DNA of 14,954 nucleotides from CAG-877 sp963589235. GTDB taxonomy: Bacteria; Bacillota_I; Bacilli_A; RF39; UBA660. This document shows, one piece after another, positions 1 through 5,960 of the stretch. A model generated the notes under the pieces. The model was not told the origin of the DNA, made no database searches, and saw only the letters and a program-made list of their open reading frames with translations. The translations under genes were made by a program, and so were the position numbers. How positions within the stretch are numbered: position 1 is the stretch's first letter; the number at the start of each line of letters is the position of its first letter. The stretch covers positions 1 to 14,954 of the forward strand of contig CAVAJX010000077.1 in the NCBI GenBank assembly GCA_963589235.1, read 5' to 3'.

Positions 1-41
1 AATCCCAATGCTGCTGCTCCTATTATCAATCCTGTTACCAT
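1..41 (-). CDS. Start of a hydrophobic (probably membrane) protein, cut by window edge
   Basis: An ATG at 41-39 is preceded by a good ribosome binding site (AAAGGAG, about 6 bases upstream) and opens a frame that begins M-V-T-G-L-I-I-G-A-A-A-L-G before the window ends. The residues are all small or hydrophobic, which suggests an N-terminal membrane segment or signal anchor. It follows the 97-aa helical protein gene by 15 bases, so it is probably the next gene of the same ESX-like operon. Only 13 codons are visible, so no family can be assigned. Confidence 0.55.
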   Translation of the reverse strand, partial: MVTGLIIGAAALG

Positions 42-56
42 AATTTTTCTCCTTTC

Positions 57-350
57 CTATGAACTTTGCTGTTGTCGCTGGGCTTCCTCTGCTTCTTTCT
101 GCTGTTGCCAAATGTAATAAGCGTTTTCGTATGCATTATTTGCACTTTCTATTGTTGCATTTTTTATCGTTGTTACAAGATCTTCTAAATCTTCAAATTT
201 TTGACCCATGGTGGCACCATCAATATCTATACTATCAGCTTTGCAGGTTGTTCTTGCTGCTTCCAATTGATCAATTACATCATCGTACCTGTCTGCTGAT
301 GCTTGTATTGATTTACAAGCATTTTTTATTGTCACAATATCAATTGCCAT
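57..350 (-). CDS. Small helical-hairpin protein, ESX/WXG100-like (97 aa)
   Basis: The likely product is 97 aa, beginning M-A-I-D-I-V. The frame also has an ATG three codons earlier (359), but the AAAGGA site is only a base or so from it, whereas the ATG at 350 has about 9 bases of spacing, so 350 is preferred. The protein is nearly all helix: about 45 residues, a short turn near DIDGATMGQKF (around residues 43-53), then a second helix ending in a Gln/Glu-rich tail. No signal peptide or membrane segment is seen. Size, two-helix layout and the position third in a row of similar genes fit the ESX/WXG100 superfamily, but a true WXG at the turn is missing (D-G-A sits there instead). Membership in that superfamily is inferred from shape and context. 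Confidence 0.6.
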   Translation of the reverse strand: MAIDIVTIKNACKSIQASADRYDDVIDQLEAARTTCKADSIDIDGATMGQKFEDLEDLVTTIKNATIESANNAYENAYYIWQQQKEAEEAQRQQQSS

Positions 351-385
351 TTCCTTCATTCCTTTCTTTTAATGTAATATATAGC

Positions 386-451
386 AAATAGAGAAAGGTT
401 TTTCTCTATTTACATTTCTCTATTTACTATACATTGCATTACGCAATGTAT
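386..451. repeat. Two perfect hairpins and a direct repeat between two ESX-like genes
   Basis: The gap between the 91-aa and 97-aa genes holds two perfect inverted repeats. The first is an 11-bp stem with a 4-base loop at 386-411 (arms AAATAGAGAAA and TTTCTCTATTT). The second is a 9-bp stem with a 5-base loop at 429-451 (arms ATACATTGC and GCAATGTAT). Between them TTTCTCTATTTAC occurs twice, one base apart, so the second copy could compete with the first hairpin. On the minus strand, where the genes run, neither hairpin is followed by a T run, so they are not ordinary terminators there. The second one has a T-rich tract (452-464) only when read on the plus strand. They could affect mRNA stability or relative expression of the two genes. 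Confidence 0.6.
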
Positions 452-456
452 CTTTT

Positions 457-732
457 TTATTTTTCTTGACTGTATGCTAAAGCCTGTTCTACAGCTAAAC
501 GTAAGTTAGATGCACTTGCTTTCATTGCTTCAATAGCAGCTGGTACATCTCCTGTATAATAACTTTCCCATTTGTTTCTTACTTCATCAGACCAAGTAGT
601 TTCTACACCTGAAGGAATGTTTCTTTTAATGGCAGAGTCTAATGTTTGTAATGAATCACTAATAGCATTGATGATGCTATCGATTTGTACAGCGTCTTCT
701 GTTGCTGCTCCTGGATTAATAGTTATATTCAT
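457..732 (-). CDS. WXG100-like small protein (91 aa)
   Basis: This 91-aa protein begins M-N-I-T-I-N-P. A GTG three codons upstream (741) is also in frame but lies against the AAAGG site; the ATG at 732 has about 10 bases of spacing and is preferred. It is predicted to be two helices joined near a central T-T-W-S-D-E-V motif (around residues 45-51) followed by N-K-W-E-S-Y-Y. The W-S-D with a downstream aromatic-rich helix sits where WXG100 proteins carry W-x-G, making this the most ESX-like of the three small proteins here. The family is typically about 100 aa, without a signal peptide, secreted as dimers by the type VII machinery. It follows the 95-aa gene by under 30 bases, so they are probably cotranscribed. 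Confidence 0.65.
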   Translation of the reverse strand: MNITINPGAATEDAVQIDSIINAISDSLQTLDSAIKRNIPSGVETTWSDEVRNKWESYYTGDVPAAIEAMKASASNLRLAVEQALAYSQEK

Positions 733-759
733 AATTTTCACACCTTTCTTTAAATATTC

Positions 760-1047
760 TTACTTCATTGTTGATGATAAATCGCTTATTAAGCTTGTAA
801 ATGCTTGTTTTTGTGCACCCATATACTCTAAAGCCTCATCAATTGTTTGTTGTAATGATTTAAAAGTTTCATCTTTTGCTTGGAATTTAGCTAATAAATC
901 ATTAGCAGGATCTCCTTGAATATCTCCTGATGTAATTTCACTGATTAAGTTTTGTAATCTTGCATAATTGTTTTTGTATTCTGTTCCTGCAGTTTCTAGT
1001 GCATTTCTTAAATCATTTAATGCTGATTCTTCTACATGAATTGCCAT
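760..1047 (-). CDS. Small helical protein, ESX/WXG100-like (95 aa)
   Basis: The start chosen is the ATG at 1047 (M-A-I-H-V-E-E-S), because it has a near-perfect ribosome binding site, AGGAGGTGG, just upstream. An in-frame extension to 1239 exists, but it is basic, unrelated in composition, and covers two promoters, so it is rejected. The 95-aa product is helix, turn, helix with a central I-Q-G-D-P-A-N-D around residues 42-49. I-Q-G lies where W-x-G would be expected, so the tryptophan has been replaced if this is an ESX protein. There is no membrane segment or signal peptide. It is the first gene after the promoters, leading a run of three similar-sized proteins, which suggests a multi-substrate or heteromeric ESX set. 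Function is inferred only from shape and context. Confidence 0.6.
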   Translation of the reverse strand: MAIHVEESALNDLRNALETAGTEYKNNYARLQNLISEITSGDIQGDPANDLLAKFQAKDETFKSLQQTIDEALEYMGAQKQAFTSLISDLSSTMK

Positions 1048-1072
1048 AGGCCACCTCCTAATATTTTTTGTA

Positions 1073-1101
1073 AGAATATCTAACTTTGATTTATATGTCA
1101 A
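1073..1101 (-). promoter_or_regulatory. Promoter P2 for the ESX-like small-protein operon
   Basis: On the minus strand a perfect -35 box TTGACA (1101-1096) is followed after 17 bases by TATTCT (1078-1073). It lies about 26 bases before the ATG at 1047 and just ahead of its ribosome binding site, so the leader would be short. It is the closer of two promoters in this gap. Confidence 0.6.
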
Positions 1102-1125
1102 CCGAAGCCATATCCTTATGATTAA

Positions 1126-1154
1126 ATTATAATATTGTTTCAGCGATAAGGCAA
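1126..1154 (-). promoter_or_regulatory. Promoter P1 for the ESX-like small-protein operon
   Basis: On the minus strand TTGCCT (1154-1149) is followed after 17 bases by a perfect TATAAT (1131-1126). Together with the promoter at 1073-1101 it would give tandem transcription starts for the 95-, 91- and 97-aa genes. The -35 box matches less well than that of P2, but the -10 box matches better. Confidence 0.55.
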
Positions 1155-1230
1155 ATGTTTTTTTGAATTTTACGCATTTGTGTAAAGTGATAATTAAACT
1201 TCTTGTTTTTTTGACACTTTTAGACATTTT

Positions 1231-1258
1231 AAAAAGCATTCATTTTTGAATGCTTTTC
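1231..1258 (-). terminator. Intrinsic terminator after the 446-aa protein gene
   Basis: A 9-bp perfect stem (AAGCATTCA, 1234-1242, with TGAATGCTT, 1247-1255) with a 4-base loop lies directly after the stop codon at 1260-1262. On the minus strand it runs into a short T tract. A T tract also exists on the plus strand, so it may work in both directions. It separates the upstream operon from the small ESX-like genes. Confidence 0.65.
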
Positions 1259-1259
1259 T

Positions 1260-2600
1260 TTAAATTTCACCTAAATCATCTAGAGTTACTTCAAAATTCT
1301 CATCATCTTCTGTTGTCATTTCTTCATCACCTTGCCAGTTTTCAGCAGAAATGTCATCTGTATTTTGTTCTTCTTCATCTTCTTTAAATTCTTCATATAA
1401 CTCTTCATCAGTTGAATCCTCATCATTATCATTATTTTTCTTATTATCTAAGTAGACTTTTGCACCTACTCCAACGGCTGTAGCGGCACCAACACCGGCT
1501 AATACTGGTCCAATATTTATACCTGATTTTTTGGTTTTTTCTACTGCTGGTGTTGTATTTATAGTTATTGGTTCTGTTTCTATTGGACTTGGTTCCTCTG
1601 GATCTAATATTATTGGTTCTTCTGAATTTGGTATTTCTGGAATTTCAATTTCGTTTGATGGAATTTGTCCAGAGCTTTTAGGATAAGATTTATTTGGAAG
1701 TGTAGGATTTTCTCTAGTTGGATTTATTGGAATAACAACTTCACTATTATCGGCTTTGTCCTCTTTGTCATCTTTTGGATTTATGATTATTGTTGGTTCT
1801 TCTTTTTTAGGTTCTTTATCTTTATCTTTATCTTTATCTTTATCTTCATCTGCGAGTGTTACTTTTGAGTCGTCTTCTTTTTGATCATTTTCCTTTTGGT
1901 TATTTTTATTATCAGTTGTGCTTGGCTTTTCTTGTTCTTCTTCATCTTTTGATATTACTGGTGTTATTGGTATTGCTATTACTGGTGATGGTGTTATTGG
2001 ATTAGTTTCTTGATTTGAAGTAACAAATTTACTACTTAATTCAGTTAATGCATCCCAACGTGCTTTTTGAGTGGCAATTCTGGCATCTTTTAATGACATT
2101 AAATTAGCGTTTACGTTATTAGCTGATGATATCATTCTTGTTAGATTGTCATTTAAAAGACTTTGATTTAGTTTGCTAGTGTAGTTATCAAATACTAGTA
2201 CATTGGAAAAATTTATTTCTGAAGCTACACTTTTTAGATTATTAAGCATACCTAAAATACTTACAAAGTTGATATCACTTAATGAATATTGACTAGATAC
2301 TCTGTTATATTCTTCTTTAGTAGAGTCCGATATTTTTAATGATGTACTTGTACCAGTTTTATATGTATCAAGTAATGTATCACCAAATGCTATACCTTGT
2401 GCACGTACAAGCAATTCATTTAACATTTGATCAAGAGCTGTACAATATTCAAACAGACTATTTCTTCTTATTAATCTTGTGCTTTCAAATATACTATTAA
2501 CGTAATCTGTCATTTCGTTTTTTGCTTGAGTCAATTCACCAATACCTTCATTAACTCTTTGTGAGTTGAAATGAAATGATGATAAACCTGTATTTTCCAT
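1260..2600 (-). CDS. 446-aa protein: helical head, acidic low-complexity stalk, one membrane segment
   Basis: I do not recognise a named family. Residues 1-200 are helical, with W182 near the end of this part. From about 205 to 350 the chain is low complexity: Pro/Thr/Ile runs, a Lys-Asp alternation around 250 encoded by a hexanucleotide repeat, and many Glu-Pro stretches. Residues about 359-383 form one Gly/Ala/Val-rich membrane segment flanked by lysines. The last 62 residues are very acidic. There is no N-terminal signal peptide, so the helical head may be moved by a dedicated system or may stay in the cytoplasm. A good ribosome binding site (AGAAGGAA) precedes the ATG. It follows the 139-aa coiled-coil gene by 23 bases and is the last gene before a terminator. 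A structural or substrate-adaptor role in ESX secretion is possible but unproven. Confidence 0.7.
   Translation of the reverse strand: MENTGLSSFHFNSQRVNEGIGELTQAKNEMTDYVNSIFESTRLIRRNSLFEYCTALDQMLNELLVRAQGIAFGDTLLDTYKTGTSTSLKISDSTKEEYNRVSSQYSLSDINFVSILGMLNNLKSVASEINFSNVLVFDNYTSKLNQSLLNDNLTRMISSANNVNANLMSLKDARIATQKARWDALTELSSKFVTSNQETNPITPSPVIAIPITPVISKDEEEQEKPSTTDNKNNQKENDQKEDDSKVTLADEDKDKDKDKDKEPKKEEPTIIINPKDDKEDKADNSEVVIPINPTRENPTLPNKSYPKSSGQIPSNEIEIPEIPNSEEPIILDPEEPSPIETEPITINTTPAVEKTKKSGINIGPVLAGVGAATAVGVGAKVYLDNKKNNDNDEDSTDEELYEEFKEDEEEQNTDDISAENWQGDEEMTTEDDENFEVTLDDLGEI
1815..1850. repeat. Hexanucleotide tandem repeat (TTTATC)5 plus one variant
   Basis: Five perfect TTTATC units (1815-1844 on the plus strand) and a sixth variant, TTCATC, lie inside the 446-aa gene. 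Read on the minus strand they encode alternating Asp-Lys. Unit gain or loss would keep the reading frame, so this would vary the stalk length and not switch the gene off. Confidence 0.85.
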
Positions 2601-2623
2601 ATATTTCCTTCTTTCTATTAAAA

Positions 2624-3043
2624 TTATCCTGGAATATGAGTTCTATTATCAGTATTTAGAATACCAGTTTCTCTATTCTTTAATTGTTCTGATAAGTATT
2701 GTTGATAAGCTGCGTAAGACTCTTGTTTTAATTGTTCATATCTTTTGGCTTCTCTTTTTATTTGTTCGATCATCTCTTCATAATCGGCTCGTAAAACATC
2801 TAGTTCTTTACTTAAAGCTTCTATTACTCCGTCAAAGGCTTGACCATTAACTGATAAGTTTGCTGGTCTACAGTCATCTGCTACTCCAGCTAATTTTTGC
2901 TTTATACTCTTTGTATAATCGGCAACAGCAGTTTCTAATTGACCTACATATCGCATTAAGTTTGCTGCTTCTACGGATTCTAATTGTGACTTGTTGGTAA
3001 TACTAATTGTTTTATTATGAAAGCTTCGTGTATAATTTGTCAT
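2624..3043 (-). CDS. 139-aa coiled-coil protein, ESX-cluster associated
   Basis: The start at 3043 has an AAAGGAG ribosome binding site. The protein has no signal peptide or membrane segment. After a polar N-terminus it forms a long helix (about residues 20-50), a break near C58-R-P-A-N-L-S-V-N-G, and a second long charged helix (about 68-122) rich in Glu, Lys, Gln and Tyr, then a short polar tail. The two-long-helix layout recalls small partner proteins encoded beside LXG/WXG proteins in Firmicute type VII loci, but I cannot tie it to a named family. It sits 25 bases after the glycosyltransferase gene and 23 before the 446-aa gene, so it is probably cotranscribed with both and may pair with the 446-aa protein. 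Confidence 0.65.
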   Translation of the reverse strand: MTNYTRSFHNKTISITNKSQLESVEAANLMRYVGQLETAVADYTKSIKQKLAGVADDCRPANLSVNGQAFDGVIEALSKELDVLRADYEEMIEQIKREAKRYEQLKQESYAAYQQYLSEQLKNRETGILNTDNRTHIPG

Positions 3044-3068
3044 AATAATTAATCTCCTTTACTTTTCG

Positions 3069-4070
3069 TTAGTCTTTTAGGACTTCTTCATAGACTTTTT
3101 TTAATTGTTCTCCTACTTTTTTAATATCTCTTTCTTCAGCTACTTTGTAGGCATTTTCTCCTACTTTTGGAAGTTTACCAGTTATTACACCTTTAATTTT
3201 TTCTTCAAAGTCATCTACAGTTTTGGCTTTGTAAACATTTTTACCATCTTCTAACATTTCTTCAAATATTGGTATATCTCTAATGATGGCGGTTGTTTTA
3301 CAAGCACAAGCTTCTATTATAGGAATTCCTTCTGTTTCTTCATATGTTGGGAATAGATATACATCACATCCGTTCATAGCGTCTTTTATTACTTGTTGCT
3401 TTACGTATCCGGCAAATACTAAATTATCTAGTTTTGTATTAACTGCTTTTCGTACATCTTCTGTTGCGGCCGCTAAAGGACTGTAACCGAACCAGATAAA
3501 TTTATATTCTGGCATTCTTTTTGCTAGTTCTACAAAATCTACTATTCCTTTTCTAGTAATATATAGACCTATTCCAATTATTACTTTATCTTCTTTTTTG
3601 TAATTATATTCTTTTCTAAATCTTTCTCCGGCAGCTTCATCTTTTTTAAATAGATCTAATTCTATTCCATTAGATATAGCATATATTTTTTTCTTGATAC
3701 CATATCCTTCTAATAACCTTTTTGAATATGGTGTTGGTGTTACTATAACATCTCCTAGACTGTAGCATTTTATTAACCAGCGTTTGAATAATGGTGCTAG
3801 TTGTTTACAAAAGATAAATCCAGAACGAAAGTCTTCTTCTGTACTATGAGCATGATAAACTACTTTTTTACCTTTACGATGAGCCTTTTTGGCTAAATGA
3901 TAAGATCTTGGTCCATAGAAATTAATATGAATAATATCATAGTCATCTTTTAAATTAGTTGTGTATTCTACATTTGCTGATTCTAAAGCTTTCATCTGAT
4001 GTTTAATTGCTTTCCCCAGTCCAGAATTTGAAGTCATTTTTTCGCCTTCTGTATATAATAATGCTTTCAT
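3069..4070 (-). CDS. Family 4 glycosyltransferase, LafB/CpoA-like glycolipid synthase
   Basis: The 333-aa protein has the GT-B layout of family 4 glycosyltransferases. The N-terminal half carries a Gly-rich acceptor loop (S16-G-L-G-K), H-I-N-F-Y-G-P-R at about 48-55 and Y-H-A-H-S at 72-76. The nucleotide-sugar half carries S-N-G-I-E at about 133-137, G-I-G at 166-168, R-K-G at 173-175 and the retaining E-x7-E motif E245 to E253 (E-E-T-E-G-I-P-I-I-E). From memory the N-terminal pattern is close to LafB/CpoA-type enzymes, which add a second sugar to glucosyl-diacylglycerol for lipoteichoic acid anchors; that specificity is an inference. There are no membrane segments, so it would work at the inner membrane face. 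A GGAGGAG site lies 5 bases before the ATG. It starts 13 bases after the prsW-like gene, implying one operon. Confidence 0.85.
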   Translation of the reverse strand: MKALLYTEGEKMTSNSGLGKAIKHQMKALESANVEYTTNLKDDYDIIHINFYGPRSYHLAKKAHRKGKKVVYHAHSTEEDFRSGFIFCKQLAPLFKRWLIKCYSLGDVIVTPTPYSKRLLEGYGIKKKIYAISNGIELDLFKKDEAAGERFRKEYNYKKEDKVIIGIGLYITRKGIVDFVELAKRMPEYKFIWFGYSPLAAATEDVRKAVNTKLDNLVFAGYVKQQVIKDAMNGCDVYLFPTYEETEGIPIIEACACKTTAIIRDIPIFEEMLEDGKNVYKAKTVDDFEEKIKGVITGKLPKVGENAYKVAEERDIKKVGEQLKKVYEEVLKD

Positions 4071-4083
4071 TTATACTCCTCCA

Positions 4084-4881
4084 TTATTGTATTTTATGGC
4101 CACAATGTCCACAAAAAACACCTGTTGCTTGTGCACCGCAATATGCACAATATTTATTTTGTCTATAAAGTGAACGATTATTTGTCGCTACAAGTTTTAG
4201 TTTCTTGATGGCATTTATGTACATCCAAATTACAAATACTAAGAAAACTAAAAGAAATATAGGCATTCCTGTAAATATACAAAAATCATATGTACCATGT
4301 AAAATAGTTGGTATTAATAAACTCTTTAAAAGATATTTTTTTGACTCTTCTTTTTGATTCTGTATTTCAGATATTTTAGCTAGACTTAGGTAATATCCCA
4401 TGAATAATCCATCACAAGCATGTCCTGGTACTGCTAGAATGGCTCTTAAGACACCTGTTGTGATACTTGCTTCTATTGTTTCATTTCCTAAAACGTATAA
4501 AATATTTTCAAATGCAGCAAAACCTAAAGCAACAAATACTGAATATATTATAATGTCATATATTTCATCAAATTCTTTATTTTTATAGCCAATGTTATAG
4601 ACCATTAGTAATTTTGATCCTTCTTCTACTAATGCTACTCCAATAAAGGCATATATTAGCATTTCTATTAGGTTTGTTTTTGCACTACTTGATGAAAGTA
4701 TAGGAAATACACTACTTAATATATTCGATACAAAGAGTACTACAAAGCAAGACAAAATTCCAGATATAAATAGTTTTACAAGTATTGAAGTTGGCTCTTT
4801 AGTTCGATCTTTTCTATTAACATATGTACCAATGACTAATACTGGTAATATGGCTAAAGCTAATAAAACATATCCCATCAT
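4084..4881 (-). CDS. PrsW-family intramembrane protease with C-terminal zinc ribbon
   Basis: The 265-aa membrane protein has about seven hydrophobic segments and the PrsW signature set: E86-E87-x-x-K, F124-E-N, H154-A-C-D157 and H195-G-T-Y-D199. PrsW proteins are membrane metalloproteases related to the Abi/CAAX protease group; Bacillus PrsW cuts the anti-sigma factor RsiW. The C-terminus adds a zinc ribbon, C245-x2-C248 and C257-x2-C260, probably cytoplasmic, which simple PrsW proteins lack. The start is the first of two adjacent ATGs, after AAGGAGGG. It leads an operon with the glycosyltransferase and two ESX-associated genes, with an extended -10 promoter just upstream. No anti-sigma target is visible here, so the substrate is unknown. 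Confidence 0.85.
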   Translation of the reverse strand: MMGYVLLALAILPVLVIGTYVNRKDRTKEPTSILVKLFISGILSCFVVLFVSNILSSVFPILSSSSAKTNLIEMLIYAFIGVALVEEGSKLLMVYNIGYKNKEFDEIYDIIIYSVFVALGFAAFENILYVLGNETIEASITTGVLRAILAVPGHACDGLFMGYYLSLAKISEIQNQKEESKKYLLKSLLIPTILHGTYDFCIFTGMPIFLLVFLVFVIWMYINAIKKLKLVATNNRSLYRQNKYCAYCGAQATGVFCGHCGHKIQ

Positions 4882-4912
4882 ATGTTATTTTCCCTCCTTA
4901 TCATATATTTTG

Positions 4913-4921
4913 ATTATAACA
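4913..4921 (-). promoter_or_regulatory. Extended -10 promoter for the prsW-like operon
   Basis: On the minus strand TATAAT (4918-4913) is preceded by TGT, giving an extended -10 element. No good -35 box lies 17 bases upstream, where the sequence is a run of A and T. It sits about 32 bases before the start of the prsW-like gene and so would give a short leader. Confidence 0.5.
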
Positions 4922-5010
4922 TATTTTTTTATATTTATATGTTTTTTTTAAATATTGTAGATATTTAGTTTTTTAGCTAGATGATGGGCAAAAAAATTTT
5001 TACAATAAAT

Positions 5011-5035
5011 AAGGGGCAAATAAGGGGCAAAACAA
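5011..5035. repeat. Tandem direct repeat with GGGGCAAA core beside tRNA-Ala
   Basis: An 11-base unit, AATAAGGGGCA, is duplicated end to end, and a related GATGGGCAAA lies at 4982-4991. The repeats lie about 50 bases beyond the 3' end of the tRNA-Ala gene, just past its terminator. There is no full gene here; a short plus-strand frame over the repeats is closed by a stop within the terminator hairpin. Clustered core repeats next to a tRNA 3' end could be integrase arm sites or a remnant of an old attachment site. Confidence 0.5.
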
Positions 5036-5044
5036 TTTTAGCAA

Positions 5045-5070
5045 TAAAAAAACGTTGATTTCTCAACGTT
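5045..5070 (-). terminator. Intrinsic terminator of the tRNA-Ala gene
   Basis: An 8-bp perfect stem (AACGTTGA at 5051-5058 with TCAACGTT at 5063-5070) with a 4-base loop is followed on the minus strand by seven Ts. It starts about 11 bases after the tRNA CCA end, and would also end transcripts reading through from spoIVFB. Confidence 0.85.
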
Positions 5071-5080
5071 AATTTCATAA

Positions 5081-5156
5081 TGGTGGAGCATAGCGGGATC
5101 GAACCGCTGACCTCCACGGTGCAAACGTGGCGCTCTCCCAGCTGAGCTAATGCCCC
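5081..5156 (-). tRNA. tRNA-Ala (anticodon UGC)
   Basis: The 76-base gene folds as a full cloverleaf. The acceptor stem begins GGGGCAU and pairs with AUGCUCC, followed by discriminator A and an encoded CCA end. The D arm contains AGCUGGGAGAGC. The anticodon stem CCACG/CGUGG holds loop UUUGCAC, giving anticodon UGC, which reads alanine GCN codons. The T loop is the usual GGUUCGAUCC. It has its own promoter, overlapping the end of spoIVFB, and its own terminator. Confidence 0.98.
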
Positions 5157-5184
5157 ATAACTGTTAATCACAGTCAGCAATAAG

Positions 5185-5214
5185 ATTATAGCATAGCATT
5201 TTTTAATATGTCAA
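5185..5214 (-). promoter_or_regulatory. Strong promoter of tRNA-Ala, overlapping the spoIVFB stop
   Basis: On the minus strand a perfect TTGACA (5214-5209) is followed after 18 bases by a perfect TATAAT (5190-5185), and TG one base before the -10 box makes it extended. The expected start lies near 5178, about 22 bases before the tRNA. The spoIVFB stop codon TGA (5213-5211) lies inside the -35 box. Confidence 0.85.
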
Positions 5215-5960
5215 CTTTTTTTATAAAATTTCTCTAAAATTTCTCTTTCTAAGTAATAATTATGATTTTTCTTAAGAATATGTCGTTTGTTTCTATGAAA
5301 ATTTTTAACATCTTTAATCATAATACTTTTGTTGAATCTATATTTATGTAGATATCTTTCTAAAAGAAATTTATTATAAACTAAATTTATTTTTTTATAT
5401 TCACTTGTTACTTTATATATAAGAAATATTATGATTATTACTATATTGATGTTAATATTATCTTTATTAATAAATAAAAGAAACAGTATGGTGATATAAC
5501 TAATAAAAATTTCTAAATATAAACTGTTTCTAAAGGATAGTTTTAATGAAAAAAAAAGATTAATTAATTTACCCCCATCAAAGGGATATATGGGTAATAA
5601 ATTAAATACTAATATACTATAGTGATATAGTGTTATTGCTTCATAATAGTCAGGCATTATAAAAATAAGAATGAAATAAGCAATGAATTGGAATATTGGA
5701 CCAGATATTAAAATTATGAATTCTTTAAATAATGAAATGTTCAATGACATTTTAAACTTTGATATACCACCTAATGGATATATAATTATCTTTTCTACTT
5801 CTACTCCAAGAATTTTAGCAGATATAAAATGACCTAGTTCATGAACTATTATTAGAAAACTTATAATAATAAAAATGGAAAAGGACGCTGTTATAATTGC
5901 TAGTAAGGCGAAGATATATACAAAGGGATTTATTTCAATATATTTATATATAGTCTTTAT
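5211..5960 (-). CDS. spoIVFB: SpoIVFB-like site-2 metalloprotease, start codon uncertain
   Basis: In Bacillus, SpoIVFB is the M50 intramembrane protease that cuts pro-sigma-K in the mother cell late in sporulation. The frame shows the zinc site H40-E-L-G-H44 in a membrane segment and, after further hydrophobic segments, N120-L-L-P-I-Y-P-F-D128-G-G, the second metal-ligand motif. The C-terminal part is basic, with F-L-L-E-R-Y and R-x-K-R-H motifs, and ends without the extra domain (CBS in Bacillus), so it is shorter (about 249 aa against about 288). It lies right after spoIVFA. No ATG, GTG or TTG exists between an in-frame TGA (5966-5964) and 5750, which is past the HELGH site. The end given is an ATA at 5960; ATT at 5939 is another option. 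An ATG at 5978 is in frame but blocked by that TGA. Confidence 0.8.
   Translation of the reverse strand: MKTIYKYIEINPFVYIFALLAIITASFSIFIIISFLIIVHELGHFISAKILGVEVEKIIIYPLGGISKFKMSLNISLFKEFIILISGPIFQFIAYFILIFIMPDYYEAITLYHYSILVFNLLPIYPFDGGKLINLFFSLKLSFRNSLYLEIFISYITILFLLFINKDNININIVIIIIFLIYKVTSEYKKINLVYNKFLLERYLHKYRFNKSIMIKDVKNFHRNKRHILKKNHNYYLEREILEKFYKKS

Noticed and set aside
59..391. Plus-strand 110-aa frame over the 97-aa gene
   Set aside because: Its Leu-rich composition is the antisense of a Gln/Glu/Lys-rich helical protein; it lacks a convincing ribosome binding site and conserved features.
429..464. Plus-strand intrinsic terminator (hairpin plus T run)
   Set aside because: No plus-strand gene lies upstream for it to end, so it is recorded as part of the hairpin pair instead.
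1048..1239. N-terminal extension of the 95-aa protein to give 159 aa
   Set aside because: The extra part is basic and unlike the rest, covers two promoters, and the internal ATG has a near-perfect ribosome binding site.
1665..1868. Plus-strand 67-aa frame rich in Phe and Ile
   Set aside because: It is the reverse-strand shadow of the low-complexity part of the 446-aa gene, including the hexanucleotide repeat.
5011..5035. Short repeats as a CRISPR array
   Set aside because: The units are only 11 bases, directly adjoining, with no spacers and no cas genes.
4977..5180. Minus-strand 67-aa open frame across the tRNA
   Set aside because: It is a translation of the tRNA-Ala gene and its flanks; the cloverleaf, promoter and terminator explain the sequence.
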